NCBI GenBank assembly: GCA_038257845.1
Contig: JBBSQL010000001.1
Span: 62,001 to 126,000 of the forward strand
Source: JAFDXJ01 sp038257845
GTDB lineage: Bacteria; Bacteroidota; Bacteroidia; Chitinophagales; Chitinophagaceae
Direction of reading: 5' to 3'
Length of the DNA: 64,000 nt
The position numbers were made by a program, and so were the translations under genes. The notes beneath the pieces were generated by a model. The model had not been told where the DNA came from and ran no database searches. It saw only the letters and a program-made list of their open reading frames with translations. Shown here one piece after another: positions 8,715 to 17,199 of this stretch (position 1 is its first letter; every line of letters begins with the position of its first letter).

Positions 8715-9362
8715 ATGTCAATTGTTATTTTAGATAAAAAGATTTGGTTTCCTCCTGTTGATGCAACTGATGAAGAAGGCTTGCTGGCAATGGGTGGTGG
8801 TATGGAAACTGAAAGACTGATCCTGGCATATAAGAAAGGAATTTTCCCCTGGTATGAAGGTGATACACCTCTTTGGTGGTGCCCTGATCCGCGTTTTGTT
8901 TTATTTCCCGTCAATTTGAAAGTGAGTAAAAGCATGCAAAAAATTCTTACCAAAAATGATTTCATTTTTACATCAAATCAAGCTTTCTCCCAGGTCATTC
9001 ACGCATGTAAAAACACGCATCGGAAAGACGTAGATGGAACATGGATCAACATGGATCTAATCAGGTCATTTATTGAATTGCATAATATGGGAATAGCACA
9101 TAGTGCGGAAGCCTGGCTTGATAGAAAACTTGTTGGCGGATTATATGGCCTCAGAATGGGAAATGTTTTTTTTGGTGAAAGCATGTTTAGTGAAGTGAGT
9201 AATGCAAGTAAATTTGCTTTTATAAAGTATGCTCACTTGTTGGCATCCCAAAATGTTCAAATAATAGATTGCCAGGTTTATTCTGATCATTTAAAAAGCC
9301 TGGGTGCAGGTTATATTTCACGCAATGAATTTATAAAAATATTGGAAAAAAATATTCCCTGA
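8715..9362 (+). CDS. aat: Leucyl/phenylalanyl-tRNA-protein transferase
   Basis: A 215-residue enzyme that transfers Leu or Phe from tRNA to N-terminal Arg or Lys, creating N-degrons that ClpS recognises. Family motifs are all visible: WFPP at residues 10-13, the GLLAMGGGM block near residue 25, YKKGIFPWY near 41, WWCPDPR near 56, the mid-protein AHSAEAW and GGLYG, and FGESMFS. The length is normal. It lies 20 bases downstream of clpS and is surely co-transcribed. It is convergent with the OsmC gene, only a few bases away, with no room for a separate terminator. Confidence 0.96.
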   Translation: MSIVILDKKIWFPPVDATDEEGLLAMGGGMETERLILAYKKGIFPWYEGDTPLWWCPDPRFVLFPVNLKVSKSMQKILTKNDFIFTSNQAFSQVIHACKNTHRKDVDGTWINMDLIRSFIELHNMGIAHSAEAWLDRKLVGGLYGLRMGNVFFGESMFSEVSNASKFAFIKYAHLLASQNVQIIDCQVYSDHLKSLGAGYISRNEFIKILEKNIP

Positions 9363-9363
9363 T

Positions 9364-9774
9364 TTATGGATGCATAACAACAGACCAGTCTATTTTTGTT
9401 CCTGAATTTTTTAAAGTCATAGCTACAGAACAATATTTTTCCATGGACAATTCCGCGGCACGCAGGGCTTTATCTTTATCCACCGGGCCATACACATGAA
9501 ATTCCAGGGAAGCCGTTTGCCAGAGTGAAGGTTCCTCATCTGCATTTTTATCGCCGGTGATGGTGATTTTGATATCGTGCAAATCCTGTCGTTGTTTTTT
9601 TAAAATGCTTACCATATCTATAGCACTGCATCCGCCTAAACCCATCAATAACAATTGCATCGGGCTTGTACCAAAGGCGTGCCTGCCATTTTGCATTTGT
9701 ACTTTATGGCCATTTGGCCCTGTCGCTTCAAAATCATAGTCCGCGTTGATTCTTGCTAACTCAATTTTTACCAT
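9364..9774 (-). CDS. OsmC family protein (first of two)
   Basis: A 136-residue OsmC/Ohr-fold protein. The two redox cysteines are in the expected places: Cys in GLGGCSAIDM near residue 52 and Cys in KYCSVAMTL near residue 113. Members reduce organic hydroperoxides or handle sulfane sulfur; the OsmC and YhfA subtypes cannot be separated by eye. I chose the ATG at 9774 over a TTG three codons upstream, because the mature family begins with the MVKIELARI strand. A second, distinct OsmC protein is encoded at 14856-15269. Confidence 0.9.
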   Translation of the reverse strand: MVKIELARINADYDFEATGPNGHKVQMQNGRHAFGTSPMQLLLMGLGGCSAIDMVSILKKQRQDLHDIKITITGDKNADEEPSLWQTASLEFHVYGPVDKDKALRAAELSMEKYCSVAMTLKNSGTKIDWSVVMHP

Positions 9775-9819
9775 ACTATTCAATTATATTATTTAAAAAT
9801 TTTGGGATGAATATAGTAT

Positions 9820-11172
9820 TTATACAGATTCATTTATTTTTTCTAATGAATAAACATGCCCCGGGTATTTCATTGCATGTGATTTAATGAGTGACATGAT
9901 CACAGAATTTTGCGGGTACTGAGTAAGATACTTTTTGAGCATTTGCCTGTCATCCAAATCTTCATTTTCAGGAATTAAACCCATGCCATAAAACAGGCTG
10001 TTTTCTATGAGAATACAAAAGACACCTTTCATCAAAACCGGTTTTTCTACAAGAATAAAATCATCTTTTACATGCTGTAAATCCTCAATAGCATTCTTTA
10101 CTTTTTCATTATAACTTTCTGATGACTCAAGTAGAGAATGATCCAGGAGAGATTTATCCAGGAAACAAAGTTGGGCAGATAAATTATAAGTATGCACAAG
10201 TTTCCATAAAGCACGATGTGCATCTGCAAATAATGTATATGACGAAACCGGTGCCATTGATTTATTTACTTTATTGATGGCCAGGCGCAGATACCCTTTC
10301 ATATCTTCGAACATGTAAATACCATATAATTGTTCAGCATTTTTTTGACTGATATTATATTCAGGCCAGTGTTTTTTAATTTCAATGCTTTCCAGGATGC
10401 AGGCGGCCAGTTCGGTGGCACATTCTGTGAAGGAAACAGCATAAATTTTGCGTAGGAAATCCTGCCTTTTCCGGCTGGAGTTAAACCCGGTGAAGTGTCC
10501 GACTACCCTGGATTTCAGGGATTTTGCCTTTCCGGTATAAATAATTTTTTCTTTCTCATTATGGAAATGATAAACGCCCGGTGAAGCGGGTATTTTTTGC
10601 AAAGCTGTTGAAGGTAAATTTGGCGGAAGTATCTGCGCGCGGTTTTCTTTTTTAAAATATTCCTGGATTAATTTTTCACCACCTTTTTTTAAAATCATGT
10701 CAAATAAAATACAAGTGGCATCCGCATCACCACCGGCGCGGTGCCGGTTCTCCACAGGGATTTCCAGGTTGCGGCACAAAGATCCAAGCCCATATTTTTG
10801 CATACCGGGAAAAGCTTCGCGCGCTAATTTAAGCGTGCATAATTTTTTTGTATTCCATTCAAAACCACTTTCGCGCAAATGGTATTTTATAAATGAATAA
10901 TCAAAATTCACATTGTGTGCAACAAAGATCCTGTTGTGCAACATCCTGTGGACAACAAGAGCAACTTCAGAAAATAAAGGCGCGCTTGCTACCATTAAAT
11001 TCGTAATGCCGGTAAGATGACTTACAAATTTTGGTATCGGGTAACGTGGTTGTACCAGTGTCGAAAATCTTTCTTCCACTTCATTGCCATTAAATAAGAT
11101 AATCGCAATTTCCGTTATCCCGTTTTCGGATGCGAAGCTTCCCGTGGTTTCTATGTCAACGATAGCATACAT
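9820..11172 (-). CDS. DnaQ-type 3'-5' exonuclease fused to a UvrC-like GIY-YIG nuclease
   Basis: A 450-residue fusion. Residues 1-165 are a DEDDh exonuclease like DNA polymerase III epsilon: Asp6 and Glu8 in VDIETTG, then Asp in the HNVNFDY segment, and His and Asp in HRAGGDADAT. Residues about 195-290 are a GIY-YIG domain of the UvrC/Cho type: PGVYHF, YTGKAKSLKSRV, and the Glu of the LESIEIKKHWPEYN segment. Residues 290-450 are an uncharacterised C-terminal extension without the UvrC endonuclease V-like or HhH domains. Such DnaQ-UvrC fusions are known in several phyla and are assigned to DNA repair; the exact role here is not established. Confidence 0.88.
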   Translation of the reverse strand: MYAIVDIETTGSFASENGITEIAIILFNGNEVEERFSTLVQPRYPIPKFVSHLTGITNLMVASAPLFSEVALVVHRMLHNRIFVAHNVNFDYSFIKYHLRESGFEWNTKKLCTLKLAREAFPGMQKYGLGSLCRNLEIPVENRHRAGGDADATCILFDMILKKGGEKLIQEYFKKENRAQILPPNLPSTALQKIPASPGVYHFHNEKEKIIYTGKAKSLKSRVVGHFTGFNSSRKRQDFLRKIYAVSFTECATELAACILESIEIKKHWPEYNISQKNAEQLYGIYMFEDMKGYLRLAINKVNKSMAPVSSYTLFADAHRALWKLVHTYNLSAQLCFLDKSLLDHSLLESSESYNEKVKNAIEDLQHVKDDFILVEKPVLMKGVFCILIENSLFYGMGLIPENEDLDDRQMLKKYLTQYPQNSVIMSLIKSHAMKYPGHVYSLEKINESV

Positions 11173-11177
11173 TCAAG

Positions 11178-11185
11178 CAAAAATA
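11178..11185 (-). promoter_or_regulatory. -7 element directly before the exonuclease/GIY-YIG gene
   Basis: On the minus strand TATTTTTG matches TAnnTTTG and ends five bases before the ATG. No clear TTTG is found 19-21 bases upstream. It implies a leaderless or near-leaderless mRNA if functional. Confidence 0.4.
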
Positions 11186-11426
11186 ACGGATATTCACATC
11201 AATTATTTTTATGATATCCTACATTCTTTTATAACAACGTAATAATGAAACATTGAATGGTTTACTGCATAAAGGTATTTTTTGTGGCTGTAAAATTTTG
11301 TTGGAGATGTATTGCATTTCCTGAAGAAACAAAAAGCCATTATTCTTCCATAAAAGAATAACTATGGTAAAGTGAATTGAAACTTTAAAAAGTTTAGTTT
11401 CGCTGCACAATTTTAAGATGTATGCT

Positions 11427-11948
11427 ATGAATGTACTTGAATATTTTAAAAATATAACCACATTTGTTTTTGATATAGATGGTGTATTAACGGATGGTAA
11501 ATTGTACCTCATGCCCGGCGGCACGATGGCGCGTGTGATGAATATTAAAGATGGCTATGCCTTACAACTTGCCGTTAAAATGCACTACAATATTTTGATC
11601 ATTTCCGGTGGCTATTCGCCCGAATCAGAACATCGCTTAAAAAAACTGGGTATTAAAGAAATTTATATGCAGGTAGAAAATAAGGAAGCGTTACTGGAAA
11701 CTTTTATGAAGAAAAATAACCTGCAGCAAAAAGAAATTTTATGCATGGGAGATGATATTCCTGATTTCATGATTTTGAAAAATGCCGGGATTGCCTGCTG
11801 CCCTGCTGATGCTGTAAAAGAAATTAAAAGCATTTCCCATTATATTTCAAAAATCAAAGGTGGTGAAGGTTGTGTAAGGGATGTGATTGAAAAAGTTTTA
11901 CAATTAAATAATTCCTGGCCGCTTGATACAAAAATTAAAGCGCGGTGA
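11427..11948 (+). CDS. kdsC: KdsC-type HAD phosphatase (3-deoxy-manno-octulosonate 8-phosphate phosphatase)
   Basis: A 173-residue HAD enzyme of the C0, cap-less type. The catalytic Asp16 and Asp18 are in the FDIDGVLTDG motif, Ser in ISGGYS is motif II, Lys in VENKEALL is motif III, and GDDIPD is motif IV. The ISGG motif and the length match KdsC, which makes KDO for lipopolysaccharide core. I use the ATG at 11427 (MNVLEYF); an in-frame ATG three codons upstream is an alternative. It heads a same-strand run with a UbiA prenyltransferase and Maf. A TAGTTTCG (-7-like) element lies at 11395-11402. Confidence 0.9.
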   Translation: MNVLEYFKNITTFVFDIDGVLTDGKLYLMPGGTMARVMNIKDGYALQLAVKMHYNILIISGGYSPESEHRLKKLGIKEIYMQVENKEALLETFMKKNNLQQKEILCMGDDIPDFMILKNAGIACCPADAVKEIKSISHYISKIKGGEGCVRDVIEKVLQLNNSWPLDTKIKAR

Positions 11949-11990
11949 TTATTTTTAAAATCCTTTTAAAAGAATAAAATTTCAACATAC

Positions 11991-12926
11991 TTGAAAAAAA
12001 TTATCGCTTTTATCCGGTTGATAAGATGGCCCAATCTTTTATTCATCATCATTACGCAATCGCTATTTATGTATTGTGTAATTTTTCCATTATACCAACA
12101 GGCAGGCCTGCAACCTTTTTTAACTGGGAAAAATTTTATCTTATTATGTTTGTCTTCTGTATTAATCGCTGCGGCCGGCTATATTATCAACGATTATTTT
12201 GACCTCAATATAGACCTCATCAATAAACCACATAAAATTATTGTGGATCGTTTAATCTCCCGCAGGTGGACAATAATCTTACATTTCTTTCTAAGTATTG
12301 CTGGTATTTTTATTGGCTTTTATCTTGACTTTACAACAAGGATCTGGTTTGTTGGTATTACAAACCTTGCTTGCGCGATGATGCTTTTTTTATACTCTGT
12401 TTCTTTAAAAAGAAAATTTCTTGCAGGTAATCTGCTGATTTCAGTATTAACTGCCTGGGTGATCCTGGTAATTCCCTGGTGCGAAAACAAGCATTTATTT
12501 GGCAGCAATAATCTTTTGCAAACAGATAAAATTCTTCGCATATCTTTTCTCTATGCCGGGTTTGCTTTTATCATTTCACTCATTCGAGAAGTCATAAAAG
12601 ATATGGAAGATGCGGAAGGCGACAGGAAACAGGGTTGCACTACCCTTCCCATTATCTGGGGAATTTCTGCTGCGAGAATATTCACAATTGCTTGTTGCAT
12701 TTTGCTCATCATCGTCTTACTGGTTGTTCAAATTTATTTAATACAATTACGCTGGTGGCTGGCTATAGCTTATTTTGTTTTATTGGTAATCATTCCACTT
12801 GCCCGTTGCCTGCAATTATTACTTAAAGCAAATGAACCGGCAGAATTTCACCGGCTGAGTACCTATATAAAACTTATAATGCTTTCAGGTATTTTATCAT
12901 TGCTTTTTTTCAAATTGTATAATTAA
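11991..12926 (+). CDS. UbiA family prenyltransferase (geranylgeranylglycerol-phosphate synthase type)
   Basis: A 311-residue membrane protein with eight to nine helices. The two Asp-rich motifs that bind the Mg-prenyl diphosphate are present: NDYFDLNID (residues 67-75) and the second DMEDAEGD motif near residue 204. Chitinophagaceae relatives are usually annotated as geranylgeranylglycerol-phosphate geranylgeranyltransferase; the acceptor cannot be read from the sequence. The only start that keeps the first helix is a TTG (11991). The gap to maf is 13 bases, so the two are co-transcribed. Confidence 0.88.
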   Translation: MKKIIAFIRLIRWPNLLFIIITQSLFMYCVIFPLYQQAGLQPFLTGKNFILLCLSSVLIAAAGYIINDYFDLNIDLINKPHKIIVDRLISRRWTIILHFFLSIAGIFIGFYLDFTTRIWFVGITNLACAMMLFLYSVSLKRKFLAGNLLISVLTAWVILVIPWCENKHLFGSNNLLQTDKILRISFLYAGFAFIISLIREVIKDMEDAEGDRKQGCTTLPIIWGISAARIFTIACCILLIIVLLVVQIYLIQLRWWLAIAYFVLLVIIPLARCLQLLLKANEPAEFHRLSTYIKLIMLSGILSLLFFKLYN

Positions 12927-12939
12927 AATTCAAAAGTAT

Positions 12940-13530
12940 TTGTATCAGAAAATAATTTTAGCTTCTCAATCACCGCGGCGCAAACAATTACTGGAACTCG
13001 CACAAGTTCCGTTCGATGTAGTCTTGCCGGGCATTGAAGAAGTTTTTCCAAAAGATTTATCACCGGAAAAAGTACCGCTTTATCTCGCTCTGCAAAAAGC
13101 AAATGCTGTAAAAAAACAAATCAATTCTGTTCAAAAAAATATTTCAATGTTGCCGGTAATGGCGGCTGATACAATTGTCTTATACAAAAATACCATTCTT
13201 GGAAAGCCAAAAGATGAGGCCGAAGCAATAGCTATGCTTCAGCAACTTTCAGGAAATGAACACCACGTAATTACCGGTGTTTCTATATTAAAGGAAAATG
13301 AAAACATTGGATTTAGCGCTGTCACAAAAGTTTTTTTTCATCCTTTAAAAACATTTCAGATCGAATGGTATGTACAAAATTTCCAGCCCTATGATAAAGC
13401 AGGCGCTTATGCAATCCAGGAATGGATTGGTTTAACTGGTATCCGTGCCATCGAAGGGGATTATTATAATGTTATGGGCTTACCGGTGAGTTTAATTTTG
13501 CCCCACCTTACACTTCAAAAAGCCGTATAA
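12940..13530 (+). CDS. maf: Maf-like nucleotide pyrophosphatase
   Basis: A 196-residue Maf/Ham1-fold house-cleaning pyrophosphatase that hydrolyses non-canonical or excess NTPs (dTTP/UTP or m7GTP, depending on subtype). Motifs: LASQSPRRKQLL at residues 7-18, the AADTIV motif with catalytic Asp near residue 72, GKPKDEAEA near residue 85, and the C-terminal YDKAGAYAIQ and GDYYNVMGLP segments. Normal length. The start is TTG, like its upstream neighbour; no ATG is available nearby. It closes the kdsC-ubiA-maf run. Confidence 0.94.
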   Translation: MYQKIILASQSPRRKQLLELAQVPFDVVLPGIEEVFPKDLSPEKVPLYLALQKANAVKKQINSVQKNISMLPVMAADTIVLYKNTILGKPKDEAEAIAMLQQLSGNEHHVITGVSILKENENIGFSAVTKVFFHPLKTFQIEWYVQNFQPYDKAGAYAIQEWIGLTGIRAIEGDYYNVMGLPVSLILPHLTLQKAV

Positions 13531-13597
13531 AATTTTTTGTTGAAAACCTATCTGAAATTAAAAATCTTTTGTATTTTATATGCCTGAATAAAAACTG

Positions 13598-14875
13598 ATG
13601 ACAGAAAACCTGTTACAATTTATCTGGCAATTTCAATACCTGAATGCTCTTTCACTCACAACGACTGAAGGAATTCAATTGCAAATAATCCGGCCAGGCA
13701 CATTGAATAAACAACAGGGCCCTGATTTTACCAATGCACAGATCAATTTAAACGGAACGACCTGGGCCGGAAATATCGAAATTCATATTTTATCTTCTCA
13801 GTGGAAAAAACATAAACACGACATTGACAAACAATATGACAATGTGATCCTGCATGTAGTTTGGTCCCACGATGAAGATGCTTTGAATAGCCGTGGGCAA
13901 AATATTCCAACATTAGAATTAAAAAACAGGGTTAGTAAAATTTTATTGCAACGCTATGAAAGCCTGATGCAGGCGAAAAATTTTGTGCCATGCGCGGAAC
14001 ATCTTCCTAAGTTGAATTACCTGCAATGGACCGGTTGGAAACAAAGGCTTGCCATAGAAAGATTAGAAAGAAAATCAACAGAAATCAACACGCAATCTGG
14101 AAATAATAAATACCATTGGGAAGAAATATTCTGGTGGAATCTGGCAAAGAATTTTGGTATAAAAGTGAATGCCGGTGCTTTTGAATTGGTAGCCAAATCT
14201 ATTCCCTTAAACATTTTGGCAAAAAAGAAAAACCAGTTACTTGTTATTGAAGCTTTATTATTAGGCCAGGCTGGGTTATTGCAACATGAGTTTGAAGATG
14301 AGTATCCGAAAATGTTACAAAAGGAATATAGTTTTATTTCTAAAAAATATTCACTTAAACCCATTAACCTGCCGCCTGCATTTTTAAGAATGCGGCCCGC
14401 AAATTTTCCCACAATCCGGTTGGCACAACTTGCAAAGCTGATCTGCAGTTCCCAGCATTTATTTTCAAAAGTTCTTGAAATTCAAAATATCAAAGCCATA
14501 AAAGATTTGATGGATATAACGGCAAATGATTACTGGCATTATCATTATACATTTGATAACCACACGCCCTTTAAACCAAAAAAATTGGGTACTCAAATGA
14601 TTGATAATATTATTATCAATACGATTATTCCTGTACTTTTTGCTTATGGTATTTATAAAAATGAAAACATTTTTAAAGAAAAAGCGCTTCACTGGTTATC
14701 ACACATCACTTCAGAGAAAAATAATATCATCCTGGCATGGAAAGCTCATGGCGTTGCATCTTCCAATGCATTGGAATCACAGGCCCTGGTAGAATTAAAA
14801 AATAATTATTGCAATCTCAAAAAATGCCTTGATTGTACGGTTGGTTTTCATGTGCTCAGGCTACAGGCCAGTTAA
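13598..14875 (+). CDS. DUF2851 family protein
   Basis: A 425-residue cytoplasmic protein of the DUF2851 family, common in Bacteroidota and without an assigned function. The N-terminal part carries the PGTLNKQQGPDFTNA segment and the AGNIEIHI...W..H.HD....YDNVILHVVW block, in which the conserved Glu, His and Asp resemble a metal-dependent nuclease core; that reading is only an inference. The end has three Cys (NNYCNLKKCLDC), a possible metal site. The stop overlaps the convergent OsmC gene by 20 bases. Confidence 0.9.
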   Translation: MTENLLQFIWQFQYLNALSLTTTEGIQLQIIRPGTLNKQQGPDFTNAQINLNGTTWAGNIEIHILSSQWKKHKHDIDKQYDNVILHVVWSHDEDALNSRGQNIPTLELKNRVSKILLQRYESLMQAKNFVPCAEHLPKLNYLQWTGWKQRLAIERLERKSTEINTQSGNNKYHWEEIFWWNLAKNFGIKVNAGAFELVAKSIPLNILAKKKNQLLVIEALLLGQAGLLQHEFEDEYPKMLQKEYSFISKKYSLKPINLPPAFLRMRPANFPTIRLAQLAKLICSSQHLFSKVLEIQNIKAIKDLMDITANDYWHYHYTFDNHTPFKPKKLGTQMIDNIIINTIIPVLFAYGIYKNENIFKEKALHWLSHITSEKNNIILAWKAHGVASSNALESQALVELKNNYCNLKKCLDCTVGFHVLRLQAS

Positions 14876-15269
14876 AATGAACGTCCTGTTCAATATCCGG
14901 ATGAATGCTTTTTGCCACCGGGCAATGAATAGCTGTGTGTTCTAAAATATCTTTCTGCTTTGAGTTCACTACTAAGTTTTTTGGGAAATCAATATCAACC
15001 TTTACGCCTCCCACCCTGCGGGGATTTGCTTTCATAATCTTCGTGATTTCAAGGGTAGTGCCATCCAGTTTAATTCCTAAATCACGCGCTTTTATTCCCA
15101 TCAAAGTCATCATGCAGGTACCTAAAGAAGTGGCCAGTAAATCGGTGGGAGAAAATTTTTCGCCTTTTCCTTCGTTATCTGTGGGTGCATCAGTTTCAAT
15201 AATGGTTTTACTTTTTAGATGGGTTGCTTCCGTCCGCAATTCACCCTTATAAATAATTTGTGAAGTCAT
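14856..15269 (-). CDS. OsmC family protein (second of two)
   Basis: A 137-residue OsmC-fold protein. The redox Cys residues lie in SLGTCMMTLMG (about residue 52) and AIHCPVAKSI (about residue 114). It shares little sequence with the other OsmC protein in this window and looks like the YhfA/SACOL1771 subgroup rather than Ohr. The 3' end overlaps the DUF2851 gene by 20 bases on the opposite strand, so the convergent transcripts overlap. It is divergent from the 15314 gene. Confidence 0.9.
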   Translation of the reverse strand: MTSQIIYKGELRTEATHLKSKTIIETDAPTDNEGKGEKFSPTDLLATSLGTCMMTLMGIKARDLGIKLDGTTLEITKIMKANPRRVGGVKVDIDFPKNLVVNSKQKDILEHTAIHCPVAKSIHPDIEQDVHFNWPVA

Positions 15270-15313
15270 TGTTTGAATTTTTTATAAATTTACGACCTAT
15301 AAATAAAAACAAC

Positions 15314-16120
15314 GTGAAGAAATTTCATTTAACGATTATTTGCACCATTTTTTCCTGTATCCTTTTTGCCCAGAAACCAATGACAGATAAGGAAAAAAGC
15401 AGGCAGGCGCGCCAGGACAGGATTGATTCTTTGATTAAAAAAGAAGAAGAAGGCGCTTTGATATTTTCCAAACAATTTCTTTTTGGCGCCAAATTGAATA
15501 CAGATGGCTGGGCCGCTATTTATGAACATGGGAAATATAAAACAACAAATACTACAAACCTTTGGTGGCTTGAATTAGGCGAAAGAAAAAATCCCAAAGA
15601 AGAAAGAAAAACAGTTTTTTTAAACAATGGCCTGCAGGTAGGAAATCCATTTATTTATGGAAAAATTAATAATTTTTATTTTTTAAAATTAGGTATTGGG
15701 CAGCAAAGACTCATTGGCGGAAAAGGGAATAAAAATGGCGTGGCGGTTTCCCTGAATTATGGCGGAGGAATTACTGCCGGTTATTTAAAACCATATTTCC
15801 TGACCGTTTCAGATTCAGTGGGCAATATAAGTGATATAAAATATGGTCCATCTACTGCATCTATTTTTACAGATCCTTCTGTAATTATTGGTTCTGCAGG
15901 TTTTACAAAAGGTTTTTCTGAAGGCCAGTTTTCTCCAGGCGCACACGCCAAAATCGGGTTGCGTTTTGATTATGGAAGATATAACGAAGTGGTTTCTGCC
16001 ATTGAAGTAGGAATTAATGCTGAATATTATTCTAAAAAAATGCCCATCTTGGTCTCGTCATCAGACAAATCCTTCTTTTTCAATGCATTTGCCGCAATTG
16101 AATTTGGCGGCAGAAAGTAA
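15314..16120 (+). CDS. Hypothetical secreted or outer-membrane protein
   Basis: A roughly 268-residue protein. I use the GTG at 15314, which puts a signal peptide at the very start (KKFHLTIICTIFSCILFAQ, cleaved near residue 20). The ATG at 15260 would add 18 residues and run into the divergent OsmC gene. The mature protein has a charged segment (KEKSRQARQDRIDSLIKKEE), then many aromatic-glycine alternating strands ending in EFGGRK, like an outer-membrane beta-barrel. The function is unknown. lipA follows 83 bases later with its own promoter-like element. Confidence 0.75.
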   Translation: MKKFHLTIICTIFSCILFAQKPMTDKEKSRQARQDRIDSLIKKEEEGALIFSKQFLFGAKLNTDGWAAIYEHGKYKTTNTTNLWWLELGERKNPKEERKTVFLNNGLQVGNPFIYGKINNFYFLKLGIGQQRLIGGKGNKNGVAVSLNYGGGITAGYLKPYFLTVSDSVGNISDIKYGPSTASIFTDPSVIIGSAGFTKGFSEGQFSPGAHAKIGLRFDYGRYNEVVSAIEVGINAEYYSKKMPILVSSSDKSFFFNAFAAIEFGGRK

Positions 16121-16122
16121 TT

Positions 16123-16130
16123 TATCTTTG
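16123..16130 (+). promoter_or_regulatory. -7 element upstream of lipA
   Basis: TATCTTTG is an exact TAnnTTTG match about 74 bases before the lipA ATG. TTTG at 16103-16106 is only 16 bases upstream, shorter than the usual 19-21. The leader would contain the hairpin at 16144-16170. Confidence 0.4.
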
Positions 16131-16143
16131 CACAAAAATAAAT

Positions 16144-16170
16144 GCATTTTAATTATTTTAATTAAAATGC
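16144..16170 (+). promoter_or_regulatory. Hairpin in the lipA leader
   Basis: GCATTTTAATT and AATTAAAATGC form a perfect 11-bp inverted repeat around a five-base loop, between the lipA -7 element and the start codon. There is no downstream T-run, so it is not a standard terminator. It could be an operator dyad or a leader structure. Confidence 0.45.
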
Positions 16171-16203
16171 TTGCATTGAATAATTTGAAAACTTTTTCGA
16201 ATA

Positions 16204-17133
16204 ATGTCCACATGTTCAACTCATAATCAAACAGGAAACGAATACATCAAAAAGCCTGATTGGCTTCGGGTAAAATTACCTATTGGTGAAAATTATAAAC
16301 ACGTCAGGCAATTAGTTGATACCAATAAATTACACACAATTTGTGAAAGTGGCAATTGCCCGAATATGGGTGAATGCTGGGGTGCAGGAACTGCTACTTT
16401 TATGATCCTTGGAAATATTTGTACACGCAGTTGTGGTTTCTGTGCAGTTTCTACCGGCCGCCCACTAGCCGTTGATTGGGATGAACCGCAAAAAATTGCT
16501 GAAACAATTTTTATGATGAAGGTAAAACATGCGGTGATTACGAGTGTTGACAGGGATGAACTCAAAGATGGCGGTTCCATTATTTGGCAGAACACGATCA
16601 ACGCGGTAAAATCTTTGAATCCGGAAACAACTTTAGAAACACTTATTCCGGATTTTAAGGGAGAAGAAGAAAATATTCTGCGTGTTGTTGAAGCTGCACC
16701 GAATATTATCAGTCATAATATTGAAACAGTAGAAAGGCTTACACGACAAGTACGAATACAGGCAAAATACCGCCGGAGTTTGCAAGTACTGAATTTTATG
16801 AAAGAAAATAATGCACGCACAAAATCAGGTATCATGCTGGGTTTGGGCGAAACAAAAGATGAAGTCTTACAAACCCTGGAAGATCTGGCGAATGCACGTG
16901 TTGATGTCGTTACGATCGGCCAGTATTTACAGCCTACAAAAAAACATTTGCGCGTAGCGCGTTTTATTCACCCGGACGAATTTGCAGCATTTCGCGAAGC
17001 AGCATATCAAATGGGTTTTGATTATGTAGAAAGCGGACCACTTGTCCGATCTTCTTATCACAGTGAAAACCACGTTGTACCTGGGTATGGTAAAAATAAA
17101 TGGCAGGAAGAAAAACATCAGTTTGCTTCATAA
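16204..17133 (+). CDS. lipA: Lipoyl synthase
   Basis: A 309-residue radical-SAM enzyme that inserts two sulfurs into protein-bound octanoyl groups to make lipoyl cofactor for 2-oxoacid dehydrogenases. The auxiliary cluster cysteines are Cys47, Cys52 and Cys58, and the radical-SAM motif is Cys73, Cys77 and Cys80 (CTRSCGFC). The C-terminal RSSYHSE motif, whose Ser is a ligand of the auxiliary cluster, is present. Length is normal. The enzyme would serve the E2 partners of the E1 protein encoded at 45273; lipB is not in this window. A bidirectional terminator follows. Confidence 0.97.
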   Translation: MSTCSTHNQTGNEYIKKPDWLRVKLPIGENYKHVRQLVDTNKLHTICESGNCPNMGECWGAGTATFMILGNICTRSCGFCAVSTGRPLAVDWDEPQKIAETIFMMKVKHAVITSVDRDELKDGGSIIWQNTINAVKSLNPETTLETLIPDFKGEEENILRVVEAAPNIISHNIETVERLTRQVRIQAKYRRSLQVLNFMKENNARTKSGIMLGLGETKDEVLQTLEDLANARVDVVTIGQYLQPTKKHLRVARFIHPDEFAAFREAAYQMGFDYVESGPLVRSSYHSENHVVPGYGKNKWQEEKHQFAS

Positions 17134-17167
17134 AAAAATACAGTTGTTTTGACAACTGCATTTTCAT
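17133..17167. terminator. Bidirectional terminator between lipA and the 17200 gene
   Basis: CAGTTGT (17141-17147) and ACAACTG (17152-17158) form a 7-bp stem with loop TTTG. A run of seven A before it gives a T-run for minus-strand transcripts; after it comes CATTTTC for the plus strand, which is weaker. Confidence 0.55.
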
Positions 17168-17199
17168 GTCATAAACCCGCACCCATTTTTACTTTTGAT

